From positions 1 through 12,125 of the forward strand of contig CAYSPU010000186.1 in assembly GCA_964432995.1 (NCBI GenBank): a stretch of 12,125 bases of DNA, given 5' to 3'. The notes under the pieces were generated by a model. The model saw nothing but the letters and a program-made list of their open reading frames with translations. It was not told the DNA's origin and did not search any database. The stretch is from CAYSPU01 sp964432995 (GTDB taxonomy: Bacteria; Verrucomicrobiota; Verrucomicrobiia; Limisphaerales; JAHDYP01). Position numbers and translations under genes: made by a program. This document shows positions 1-7,579 of the stretch, one piece after another (the first letter of the stretch is position 1; each line of letters begins with the position of its first letter).

Positions 1-22
1 CGAGACCAAGGAACCGGGAACG

Positions 23-52
23 CCCGGCAACAGGCAGGCCCCCGTTGCCGGG
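23..52. terminator. GC-rich hairpin downstream of the AlkD-like gene, possible terminator
   Basis: CCCGGCAAC (23-31) pairs perfectly with GTTGCCGGG (44-52), a 9-bp stem with a 12-nt loop. It lies 30 bp past the stop codon of the minus-strand AlkD-like gene, where a terminator would be expected. On the minus strand it is not followed by a true T-run, only a mildly T-containing stretch, so factor-independent termination is not assured. It could equally be a dispersed palindrome. Confidence 0.35.
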
Positions 53-82
53 AATGGTCCGGGCGCCCGAGGCCGCGCGCGC

Positions 83-886
83 CTACCTCCTGGTTGTTGG
101 AGAGCCCTGTTCCCCCCGGGTGGACTCGAGCAACTTGAGTCTTTGGGCCGAAGGAAACCGCTCAATCGCGTAGCGCAGGGCCGTGCGCGGGATCGCCGGA
201 CCGTGGTGCAGGAGGAACGTACGCAGGCGCGACCGATCGGTCTTGCCCGCCTCGCGGAGCAACCAACCGACGGCCTTGTGCATCAGGTCTTCCGAATCCG
301 TGAAATGCTCGCGGGCGAGTTCGTAGGTCATGTCCAGTCGTCGGCCACGGCGGGCGAAGGGCACCAGCGTGACGATCGCGGCGCGCCGAACCCACAAAGA
401 GCGGGCGCGCGACCACCGACGTAGAACCTGGTCGACCTCGGGATGCTGATCGAGGAGAGGACTCAGAATGGAGTTGGAGAAGGAGTCGACCAACGCCCAG
501 TTGTCGAGGCGGGTCTCGAGCCACCGCCGTCCCCTCCGAGTGAGGCCGGGGTCGAATTCCCGGCGCCAGGCGCTGAGAATCAGGATGCCGATTCCGCGGA
601 TCTCCAACTCGGGCTCTTGCAGCAGCCGGTCGCAAAGCGCGGTCGCCTCACGCAGGCTCCAAACGAACTTGAGCTGCTTCGACTGGGCGGCGGCGAATTC
701 GCGCAGGGTGGGGGTGTCGATGCCCAGCGCAACGATTTGGTGTCTGAAGTATTGCTGAACACCGGGCGCGCGTTGAGGGTCGCGTCGCCGACGCAGCCAC
801 GTGACGATCTGGGCTGCCTTCGTGGCCACGGTTGCGGTCTCGATCTGTTGGGGGGCGGGACCCGGCGCTCGGGCTAGGTTTTTCAT
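83..886 (-). CDS. AlkD-like DNA alkylation-repeat protein
   Basis: Predicted 267-residue all-helical protein of the DNA alkylation repeat family (AlkD, COG4912 type). Characterised members are HEAT-like DNA glycosylases that excise N3- and N7-alkylated purines. Family hallmarks are visible: NWALVD at about residues 129-134, matching the W-x-x-x-D of Bacillus AlkD (W109/D113), followed by SNSILSPLL; LWVRRAAIVTLVPFARRG at about 165-182; and HKAVGWLLREAGK at about 203-215, whose W208 probably corresponds to the DNA-contacting W187. The C-terminal PRTALRYAIERF segment is also typical. The three key residues are retained, so activity is plausible. I chose the ATG at 886; a GTG at 925 would add 13 arginine-rich residues that look unlike a family N-terminus. 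Neither start has a clear ribosome-binding site. It follows the permease gene by 55 bp on the same strand and may be co-transcribed, but no functional link is evident. Confidence 0.85.
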   Translation of the reverse strand: MKNLARAPGPAPQQIETATVATKAAQIVTWLRRRRDPQRAPGVQQYFRHQIVALGIDTPTLREFAAAQSKQLKFVWSLREATALCDRLLQEPELEIRGIGILILSAWRREFDPGLTRRGRRWLETRLDNWALVDSFSNSILSPLLDQHPEVDQVLRRWSRARSLWVRRAAIVTLVPFARRGRRLDMTYELAREHFTDSEDLMHKAVGWLLREAGKTDRSRLRTFLLHHGPAIPRTALRYAIERFPSAQRLKLLESTRGEQGSPTTRR

Positions 887-941
887 CGCGGCTGTGGGTT
901 GTCGCAAAGGCCGGTGTCGTGTCACGCGGCATGGGCTCAGT

Positions 942-3368
942 TCACTCGCTGCGCAGCGCGACCACGGGATCGACGTGGGCCGCGCGGCGTGCCGGCAGGT
1001 AACCGGCCAGCAGCGCCATCAGCAGCACGAGCAAGGCGCCTCCGGCCAGATAGACCGGGTTCAGCGGACTGACGCCGTATAGCAGGTGGCGCAGGGCAAA
1101 GGCAATGTTGACGGTGGCCAACATGCCGATCGCGATGCCGATGCCCCCCAGGCGCAGTGCCTGGCGGAACACGAGGGATGCAATCCGAGCCGGCGACGCG
1201 CCAAACGCCAGGCGAATCCCGATCTCGCGCGTCCGCTGGGTCACTTGGTAGGACAGCACGCCGTAGACCCCGGTCAGGGCCAGAACGAGCGTCACCCCCA
1301 TGAACCAGTGGATCAACCGCGTGACAAACCGGCGGTGCGCCGTCGATTGAGCGAAGACCTGGTTCATCGAACGGATCTCGGAGAGCGGCAGATCCGGATC
1401 CAACCGGGCGATCTGCTGGCGCAGCAGCGTCACCAGCATCGTTGGCTCGATTTCCGAATGCACCACCAGCTTGGCCGCAGGCCGCGGTTCCACTTCGTAG
1501 GGAAAGTAGATCTCGGGCAACGGCTTCGACTCCGCGCCCCATTGCCGGACGTTTTCGACCACCCCGACGATGGTCCCGGCCCACTCCGGTTTGGCGTGGT
1601 CGTGGCGCACTTGCCGGCCGATTGCGTCCTGCCCGGACCAATAGCGGTCCACGAACGCACGGTTCACCAGGAGCTGTTGTTGGCCGGGAGTGCCGACCGG
1701 TTGTGTCAGAGTCCTACCCGAGAGCAGCGGGATGCCCATGGCCTCGAAATAGCCGGCTGTTACCCAGGTGTTTTCGACGATGGGACGGTTGGCTTGGGGA
1801 TCAAAGGGCTCGCCCTCGACCAGGATGCTGCTGTTCCAGCCGCCTTCGAGCGGCAGCTTGGTGGTCAACGCCGCGCGCTGGACGCCGGGCAGGGCTTCCG
1901 CTTGGTCAAGCAACTGGCGCCAAAACCGAATCCGGTCTTCCGGTGTTGCATAGCGCTCGCCCCAGAGTTCGAGGTTGGCGGTCAGCACGCGCTGGATGTC
2001 GAAACCCTGCGGGGCTTCGAGCACTTTTCGATAGCTGGCGAACATGATGACCGCGAGATTGGCCAAGAGCGCGGCCACGGCCAGTTGGGCTACTGCGACC
2101 CGAGGCAGCCAGCGGTGCCGTGCTGTGCCTCCGGAGCCGCCCGACAGACCGCCACTTTTGATCACCTCGACGGGTTGGGTACGCGACACAGCCAGCGCGG
2201 GGATAAGCCCGGCGACAACGGCCGCGATTACCGACAGCGCGAGACTGAACAGGAGCACCCAGTTGTCGATCCGGATGTTCCCGGCCCGTTGCAGATCGCC
2301 GGGAAGCAGCGTCCGCATCGACTCGAGTGTTCCGACGGCGAGAGCGACACCCAAGAGCCCGCCCAGCAGCGCGATCAACAAGCTTTCCCACAGCCATTGC
2401 CGCACGATGCGGCCGCGCGATGCTCCCAACGCGAAGCGCACCGCAACCTCGGCCTGGCGGGTTGCTCCTCTCGCCAGGGACATGCCGGCAACGTTGGCGC
2501 AGGCCACCAGCAGGACCAAGCCGGTCGTGAAGAGCAGGAAGATCAGGCGCCCGAGGATTTGGCCGCCCGCTGCATGCACAAGCAGCGGCACCGGCCGAAA
2601 TGTCTTCTGGAGGTGCGTGTCCGGATGGGCCGCCGCCACCCGGGCGCCCACCGTCTGCAGCTCCGCCTGTGCCCCGCCAAAATCCGCGGTAAACGAGCCC
2701 GTGTGTTTCAACCGGCCCAGTCCCAGGTACTGGTTCCAGTTGCGATGGGTCTCGTCACGATCGAAGTGCAGGGGCGCAAACAGTTCGAAGACACCCCCGC
2801 GATACCAGGGGGAAAGGAACTGGAAACCGGGCGGGGTGACGCCGACGACTTCGGTGGACGCACCGTTCAACACGATGGTTCGACCAACGAGCGTCGGGTC
2901 GCCTCCAAATCGGTCCCGCCACAATTGGTAACTCAACACCACAACGCGGGCACCGGCATCGCGTTCTTCGGCGTCGGTGAACCAGCGTCCCAGGGCGGGA
3001 GGCACACCCAAGGCCCGCAGGGTCGGCGCCGTACACCGGACTCCCTGAACCTGGACCGGGTTGCGTCCCCCCAGGTTGAACCGCCAGGGAGTGTAGAGTC
3101 CCAACTCTTCAAAGCAGCGGCTCTGCTCCCGCAAGTCCAGGTAATCCGGCCCCGATAACGGCATGGTGTCGTTGATGCTCACATCCGACTTCCAGACGTG
3201 AACGAGGCGGAGCGGATCCGGATAGGGCAGCGGTTCGAGCACCAGCGCCTTGAACACGCTGAACAGGGCGGTGTTGGCTCCGATGCCCAGCGCGAGCGTG
3301 ATCACCGCCATCGCGGTGAAGCCGGGGCTCTTGCGCAGTTGGCGGATCGCACAGCGCAGGTCGTTCAT
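942..3368 (-). CDS. ADOP-family orphan ABC-type permease (MacB/FtsX), second of pair
   Basis: 808-residue membrane protein with the duplicated MacB_PCD-FtsX layout of the acidobacterial duplicated orphan permease (ADOP) family. An N-terminal helix (about 19-41) leads to a periplasmic core domain (about 50-265). A first FtsX unit follows, with helices near 272-295, 327-347 and 370-393. Next come another helix (about 422-444), a second periplasmic domain (about 450-680) and a C-terminal FtsX unit with helices near 685-708, 740-760 and 773-792. The FtsX signature appears twice, as EVAVRFALGA (307-316) and EIGIRLAFGA (715-724), and the protein ends LPARRAAHVDPVVALRSE. The start is ATG 3368 (MNDLRCAIRQL, the family N-terminus); the frame is open upstream to 4781, but that part lies antisense-like inside the neighbouring gene. 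No ATPase gene is in the window, so the substrate and energy source are unknown. Confidence 0.93.
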   Translation of the reverse strand: MNDLRCAIRQLRKSPGFTAMAVITLALGIGANTALFSVFKALVLEPLPYPDPLRLVHVWKSDVSINDTMPLSGPDYLDLREQSRCFEELGLYTPWRFNLGGRNPVQVQGVRCTAPTLRALGVPPALGRWFTDAEERDAGARVVVLSYQLWRDRFGGDPTLVGRTIVLNGASTEVVGVTPPGFQFLSPWYRGGVFELFAPLHFDRDETHRNWNQYLGLGRLKHTGSFTADFGGAQAELQTVGARVAAAHPDTHLQKTFRPVPLLVHAAGGQILGRLIFLLFTTGLVLLVACANVAGMSLARGATRQAEVAVRFALGASRGRIVRQWLWESLLIALLGGLLGVALAVGTLESMRTLLPGDLQRAGNIRIDNWVLLFSLALSVIAAVVAGLIPALAVSRTQPVEVIKSGGLSGGSGGTARHRWLPRVAVAQLAVAALLANLAVIMFASYRKVLEAPQGFDIQRVLTANLELWGERYATPEDRIRFWRQLLDQAEALPGVQRAALTTKLPLEGGWNSSILVEGEPFDPQANRPIVENTWVTAGYFEAMGIPLLSGRTLTQPVGTPGQQQLLVNRAFVDRYWSGQDAIGRQVRHDHAKPEWAGTIVGVVENVRQWGAESKPLPEIYFPYEVEPRPAAKLVVHSEIEPTMLVTLLRQQIARLDPDLPLSEIRSMNQVFAQSTAHRRFVTRLIHWFMGVTLVLALTGVYGVLSYQVTQRTREIGIRLAFGASPARIASLVFRQALRLGGIGIAIGMLATVNIAFALRHLLYGVSPLNPVYLAGGALLVLLMALLAGYLPARRAAHVDPVVALRSE

Positions 3369-3388
3369 GGTTCCGTTCCGTGTTCTGG

Positions 3389-5779
3389 TTACTCCCGACG
3401 CAAGGCTTGGACGGGATCGATGCGCAGGGCGCGGCGAGCCGGAACCCAACAGGCGGCCAGCGCAGCCCCCGCCAGGAGAATCGGAACCGCGGTGAAGATC
3501 AGCGGGTCGGCAGGCTGCATTCCGAACACGAGGCGGCTGAGCAGATGTGCCAGAAGGAAGGCGCCCCCCACACCGCAGCCCAAGCCCGCGGCCACTTGCT
3601 TCAAACCCTGTCCCAGAACGAGTTGAAGAACATGCCCGCGCTGAGCGCCCAGAGCCATCCGAATGCCGATCTCCGAGGTGCGCTGCACCACAACGAAGGA
3701 GACGACACCGTAGATCCCGCCCACGGACAGGAGGAGAGCAACAGCGGAGAACACCCCGATGCTCCAGCAGAAGAAGCGCGGCACCCACAACGATTCCCGC
3801 AGTCGGTCCGTCATGGTTGCGACGCCATGCACCGCAAGGTCCGAATTCACTCCCTTCACCGAATCCCGAATGGCCGGCACCAGAGAATTGGGATCCACCG
3901 AAGTGCGCACCACCATCGCCATCGATGCCTGCGGATCCTGCGATGCCGGGAGGTAGACGCCCGGTCGCATCGGCTTGTCCAGCCCGTAGTGTTTCACGTC
4001 TTGGACGACGCCGACCACTTCGATCCAGGGCCCGGCCGCTCCCGCGTAGCGGATTCGCTTGCCCACCGCGTCTTGGCCGGGCCAGAACAACTGTGCCAGG
4101 AGGTCGTTCACGACGACGACGCGGGTGCTGTCGGGGCCATCGCTCGGCGTGAAGTCGCGGCCGGCCAGCAGCCGGACGCCGAGAGTTTCCAGATAACGAG
4201 GGTACACGAGACGCCGGAGCACCACGGGGTCGGGCGCTCCCGGCGCTTTGGGAGGCGCTCCCTCCGCCTCGAACAAGGTCCCCCAATGACCTTCCAGCGG
4301 CGGCGGCGTCCCGGCGCTGGCACCGGTCACGCCTGGCAGGGCGCGCACTGTCTCGAGATGTTCGGCGAAAAACTGATGCCGCGCGACCGGCTGAGCATAG
4401 CCCACTTCGGGCAGGGAGACGCGGTAAGTCAACAGGTTGTCCGGACAAAAGCCGGGCTCGGTCTGCTGCAGATGGAGGAAGCCGCGGGCGAACAGCCCGG
4501 CCAGGATCAAGAGCAACGAAGCCAGGGCGATCTCCCCGGCCACCAGCAGGTGCAGGCCCCGGCGTCTGGAGGCCGATCCGCTGAGGCGCGCGCTGCCACT
4601 CGAGAGCACGCCCTGCAGATGGAACCGGGAAGCAGCCTGCAAGCTGGGTAACACGCCAAACAGGGCCGCGACCAGGACCGTCAGGCCGACGAAGTAGACG
4701 ACGAAACGAGCGTCCAGCTCGAGCGTGACCCAGACGGGAAGACGACCGGGCAGCCAGGATAATGCGGAGGACATCAGCCACTGGCTCAACAGCATGCCAC
4801 CCAGGCCCGCCAACAACGCCAGCACGAGGCTTTCGGCCAGCACTTGCCGGGCAATCTGCAAGCGGGTCGCCCCCAGGGCGAGACGGACGCCCATCTCGCG
4901 CGATCGGGCCAATCCGCGCGCCAGCATCAGCGCGGCCACGTTCGCACAGCCAATCGCCAGCACCAGCACCGCCGCGCCAAACAACACGGCCGTGCCAAGC
5001 CGGCTGTCACCCAGGTAACGCTCGCGCAGGGGTGTGATCCGCGGCGAGGTGATCTCATTGACCTGTCGCGTTTCCACCATCCCCTTGTGAATCCGCAGGA
5101 GGTCGGCACGGGCTTGGTCGAGCGACACACCGTGCTTGAGCCGGCCGACACCTTGCAGGGACCATCCACGGCTGTCATCGGGTGCCAGGCCCAACGGAAT
5201 CCAAACCGCGTTCGCATCGGGGAAGTCCGCCGCCACCGGCAGGACGCCAACAACCGTGTAGGGCTGGCCATCGAGTCGGATCACCTGACCGAGTATATCC
5301 TTCCGCCCAGCGAACAGGCGTTGCCAGGTTCTGCACCCCAGCAGGGCAACCCGCTCGCCGCCAGGCTTGTCCTCGTCCGCCGTGAAACCTCGGCCCAGCA
5401 CGGGTTGCAGGCCCAGGACCTCCGCCAGATCATAGGTGACCTCGAGACCAGAAACGCGCTCGGTCGCGCCTTGGCCCGACAGATTGAAACTTGCGCCGCT
5501 CCAGACGCCCATCCCCTGAAACGTCCGATTCTGTGCCCGCCACGCGTGGAAGTCCGGATAGGCGATGCCGGCGTATTCCAACTGCCAGCGGGGGGCCGTC
5601 TCGTCCAAGTCCACCAACTGCGCCGGATCCCGGAACGGCAAGGGGCGGAGGTAAAGCCCATTCAGCAGACTGAACACAAGGGTATTGGCGGCAATCCCCA
5701 AACTGAGGATCAACACGGCCAGGGCCACAAAGCCGGGGCTACGGCCGAGTTGGCGGAAGGCAAAACGCAGATCATTCAT
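3389..5779 (-). CDS. ADOP-family orphan ABC-type permease (MacB/FtsX), first of pair
   Basis: 796-residue paralogue of the next gene, starting MNDLRFAFRQLGRSPGF, the usual ADOP opening. Order of parts: N-terminal helix (about 17-41); periplasmic MacB core (about 50-255) containing GRGFTADED and YTVVGVLP; first FtsX unit with helices near 261-286, 312-335 and 358-380; helix about 410-432; second MacB core (about 445-660), with VVGVVQDVKHYGLD; second FtsX unit with helices near 668-696, 727-750 and 758-781. The signature EMGVRLALGA lies at 295-304 and EIGIRMALGA at 703-712. It ends with TAA at 3389, 20 bp before the next permease gene, so the two are almost certainly co-transcribed. Known MacB/FtsX proteins couple a cytoplasmic ATPase to periplasmic mechanical work; ADOP genes lack an adjacent ATPase, as here. 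Function is not established. Confidence 0.94.
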   Translation of the reverse strand: MNDLRFAFRQLGRSPGFVALAVLILSLGIAANTLVFSLLNGLYLRPLPFRDPAQLVDLDETAPRWQLEYAGIAYPDFHAWRAQNRTFQGMGVWSGASFNLSGQGATERVSGLEVTYDLAEVLGLQPVLGRGFTADEDKPGGERVALLGCRTWQRLFAGRKDILGQVIRLDGQPYTVVGVLPVAADFPDANAVWIPLGLAPDDSRGWSLQGVGRLKHGVSLDQARADLLRIHKGMVETRQVNEITSPRITPLRERYLGDSRLGTAVLFGAAVLVLAIGCANVAALMLARGLARSREMGVRLALGATRLQIARQVLAESLVLALLAGLGGMLLSQWLMSSALSWLPGRLPVWVTLELDARFVVYFVGLTVLVAALFGVLPSLQAASRFHLQGVLSSGSARLSGSASRRRGLHLLVAGEIALASLLLILAGLFARGFLHLQQTEPGFCPDNLLTYRVSLPEVGYAQPVARHQFFAEHLETVRALPGVTGASAGTPPPLEGHWGTLFEAEGAPPKAPGAPDPVVLRRLVYPRYLETLGVRLLAGRDFTPSDGPDSTRVVVVNDLLAQLFWPGQDAVGKRIRYAGAAGPWIEVVGVVQDVKHYGLDKPMRPGVYLPASQDPQASMAMVVRTSVDPNSLVPAIRDSVKGVNSDLAVHGVATMTDRLRESLWVPRFFCWSIGVFSAVALLLSVGGIYGVVSFVVVQRTSEIGIRMALGAQRGHVLQLVLGQGLKQVAAGLGCGVGGAFLLAHLLSRLVFGMQPADPLIFTAVPILLAGAALAACWVPARRALRIDPVQALRRE

Positions 5780-5806
5780 GAGGTCGGCGGTCCGATGACA
5801 CCCCTT

Positions 5807-5827
5807 GTTGGCATGGGCCGTGCCAAC
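5807..5827. repeat. Small hairpin in permease-operon leader
   Basis: GTTGGCA (5807-5813) and TGCCAAC (5821-5827) form a perfect 7-bp stem with a 7-nt loop. It lies 28-48 bp upstream of the first permease start codon, so it would fall in the 5' leader of that transcript. No function can be assigned. Confidence 0.4.
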
Positions 5828-5864
5828 GGCCGGCCGGGTCGCTCAACATCCTCCGGTGCAGAAG

Positions 5865-5892
5865 CTAATAGAAGTGCGCCCGGGCGCCCAAA
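5865..5892 (-). promoter_or_regulatory. Weak sigma70-like promoter candidate for the permease operon, with palindromic spacer
   Basis: On the minus strand TTTGGG (5892-5887) and TATTAG (5870-5865) are separated by 16 bp, with the start codon about 85 bp downstream. The spacer contains most of the perfect 12-bp palindrome GCGCCCGGGCGC (5876-5887), which could be an operator. The -35 match is poor, so this is only a candidate. Confidence 0.2.
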
Positions 5893-5912
5893 CCACCACG
5901 TGTCGCGGCCCT

Positions 5913-5928
5913 GGGACGCTCACGTCCC
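5913..5928. repeat. REP-like mini-hairpin GGGACG-CTCA-CGTCCC
   Basis: A perfect 6-bp stem with a 4-nt loop, followed by GCTAG. On the minus strand it reads CTAGCGGGACG..., which recalls the CTAGCG sequence next to the left REP unit inside thrS (11307-11312). It may be a degenerate relic of the same class of element, but the shared sequence is short. Confidence 0.3.
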
Positions 5929-6161
5929 GCTAGTGGGAATCGCCAGAACGCAGCGCTCGTTCGATCCCGGGGACACAGGCCCTTCGTCGTTCACCCTGCA
6001 CACGACATATCACCGGACTCGGGGTCCTTCAGATTGCCAACTGGGTAAGGCCATGGGGTCAAACCTGACACAGGCTTTAGGGAAGGGACGGAGCCGGGCA
6101 GGTATTGGTTTGGGAGAAGAGGGGGATTGCCCCCGCCCGCAAAACTGCTACAACCAAGCCC

Positions 6162-7550
6162 ATGTCAGCACATCCTGCCGTCGCCCCATCCCCCGCCGCG
6201 TCTCGTCCCCACGGCCCGCGCGCCGCCGCCCCCGGTCGGCCCGACTGGACCCGGCGTCGATTCCTCCAGCGCTCCGCCGCCGCCCTCGCCCTGGCGCCGG
6301 TGGTTGTGCCCTCTTCGGTGCTCGGACGCGACGGCGCGGTGCCCCCCAGCGAGCGCATCGTTCTGGGCGGCATCGGCATCGGCGGGCGCGGGTCGGGTGT
6401 CCTGAACTGGATGCTTCCCGAGAAAGACGTTCAGTTCGTGGCGATCTGCGATGCCAAGAAGGCCCAGCGCGAGAACGTCAAGAAGATGGTCGACAGCAAA
6501 TACGGCAACCAGGACTGCAAGATGTATCGCGACATCCGCGAGTTCCTGGCGGAGCGGACGGACATTGACGCGGTGTTGATTGCCACGGGCGACCGCTGGC
6601 ACGCGCTGGCCGCGACCCTTGCCATGCGGGCCGGGAAAGATGTGTATTCCGAGAAACCCTCGTCGATGACCATCGCCGAAGGCCAGGCCGTCGTCGAAAC
6701 CGCCCGGCGCTACGCCCGCGTCTACCAGACCGGCACCCAACGCCTCAGCGAAGCCAATTTCACCTTCGCCAACGAACTCTTCCGTCTCGGCCGCCTCGGC
6801 CGCGTGCACACCGTGCGCGCCCACATCGCGCCCTGGGACGCCGCCGAGATGAAACACGATTGGCTTCCCGCCGAACCGGAACCGCCCAAAGACCAGGTCG
6901 ATTGGGATCAGTGGCTCGGCCCCTGTCCCTGGCGCCCCTACAACTCGGCCTATGTGCGCGGCGGATGGCGGGGCTACTACGACTTCCACACCAGTTGCAT
7001 CGGCGAGTGGGGCGCCCACACCTTCGCCCAATGCCAGGTCGCCATCGGCGCCGCGCACACCTCCGCCATCGAATACCAGTACGTTCCCAACGACAGCGGT
7101 GACGGCATGGTTACCCGCTTCGAAAACGGGATCCGGATGATCCTCAATCGCGAGGGCTGGCAGGGAACCGCCGGCGGCTGGCACGGCTCCTGTGGCGTCT
7201 GCTACGAAGGCACCGAAGGCTGGGTCTCCGTCGCCGACGGCTACACCCGACCCGATGTCTCGAACCCCTCCTGGCTGGCCGACTTCAACAAGATTGTCCG
7301 CGATTACATGGCCCGGACCCAGCGCCCCATGAGCCACGTCCGCGACTTCTTCAACTGCATCAAATCACGCCGCCTCACCGTCTCAGGCCCCGTCATGATG
7401 CACCGCTCCATGACCACCGTTCACGCCGCCAACGTCTGCATGTGGCTCAAGCGCGACATGAAGTTCGATCCTCTCCGGGAGGAGTTCATCAACGACCCGG
7501 AGGCCAACCGTTACCGCGCCCGCGCGATGCGCGCCCCGTGGAGCTTCTAA
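6162..7550 (+). CDS. Tat-exported Gfo/Idh/MocA-family oxidoreductase
   Basis: 462-residue predicted NAD(P)-dependent oxidoreductase, probably acting on sugars or sugar derivatives outside the cytoplasm. The N-terminal region holds a twin-arginine signal, TRRRFLQ at residues 30-36, followed by a hydrophobic stretch ending PSSVLG near 55. The Rossmann fold begins at 66, with the dinucleotide loop GGIGIGGRGSG (69-79). The family EKP motif is at 164-166 (K165 the usual catalytic lysine), and EWGAH (E282-H286) fits the second active-site histidine motif. I chose ATG 6162 because the Tat signal follows it; a TTG at 6105 would add 19 residues of no clear purpose. There is no obvious ribosome-binding site. 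Secreted Gfo/Idh proteins that bring their bound cofactor through Tat are numerous in Verrucomicrobiota and Planctomycetota; the substrate cannot be told from sequence. A HEAT-repeat gene follows after 29 bp. Confidence 0.92.
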   Translation: MSAHPAVAPSPAASRPHGPRAAAPGRPDWTRRRFLQRSAAALALAPVVVPSSVLGRDGAVPPSERIVLGGIGIGGRGSGVLNWMLPEKDVQFVAICDAKKAQRENVKKMVDSKYGNQDCKMYRDIREFLAERTDIDAVLIATGDRWHALAATLAMRAGKDVYSEKPSSMTIAEGQAVVETARRYARVYQTGTQRLSEANFTFANELFRLGRLGRVHTVRAHIAPWDAAEMKHDWLPAEPEPPKDQVDWDQWLGPCPWRPYNSAYVRGGWRGYYDFHTSCIGEWGAHTFAQCQVAIGAAHTSAIEYQYVPNDSGDGMVTRFENGIRMILNREGWQGTAGGWHGSCGVCYEGTEGWVSVADGYTRPDVSNPSWLADFNKIVRDYMARTQRPMSHVRDFFNCIKSRRLTVSGPVMMHRSMTTVHAANVCMWLKRDMKFDPLREEFINDPEANRYRARAMRAPWSF

Positions 7551-7579
7551 GCTGAACCCAACCAACGCCCAGGTTTCCC

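Larger units (their letters stand above)
5780..6161. other. Divergent intergenic region (382 bp)
   Basis: Separates the minus-strand permease operon from the plus-strand oxidoreductase gene, so it should hold both promoters. No convincing coding frame was seen. It contains several small palindromes: GTTGGCA/TGCCAAC (5807-5827), the perfect 12-bp palindrome GCGCCCGGGCGC (5876-5887), GGGACG/CGTCCC (5913-5928, followed by CTAG), and GTCA-AACC-TGAC (6058-6069). The last lies in GGGGTCAAACCTGACACAGG, which resembles the debris often left by REP-type elements. I saw no strong plus-strand promoter. Confidence 0.6.

Noticed and set aside
1086..3158. 690-codon open frame on the plus strand
   Set aside because: Antisense to the second permease, low-complexity Q/R/H-rich product with no recognisable motif.
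3369..4781. Upstream extension of the second permease frame inside the first permease gene
   Set aside because: The extension is an R/G/S-rich shadow with no homology-like features, while MNDLRCAIRQLRKSPGF at 3368 is the expected family N-terminus.
4844..6568. 574-codon plus-strand open frame crossing the divergent intergenic region
   Set aside because: Antisense to the first permease and out of frame with the oxidoreductase; no domain content.
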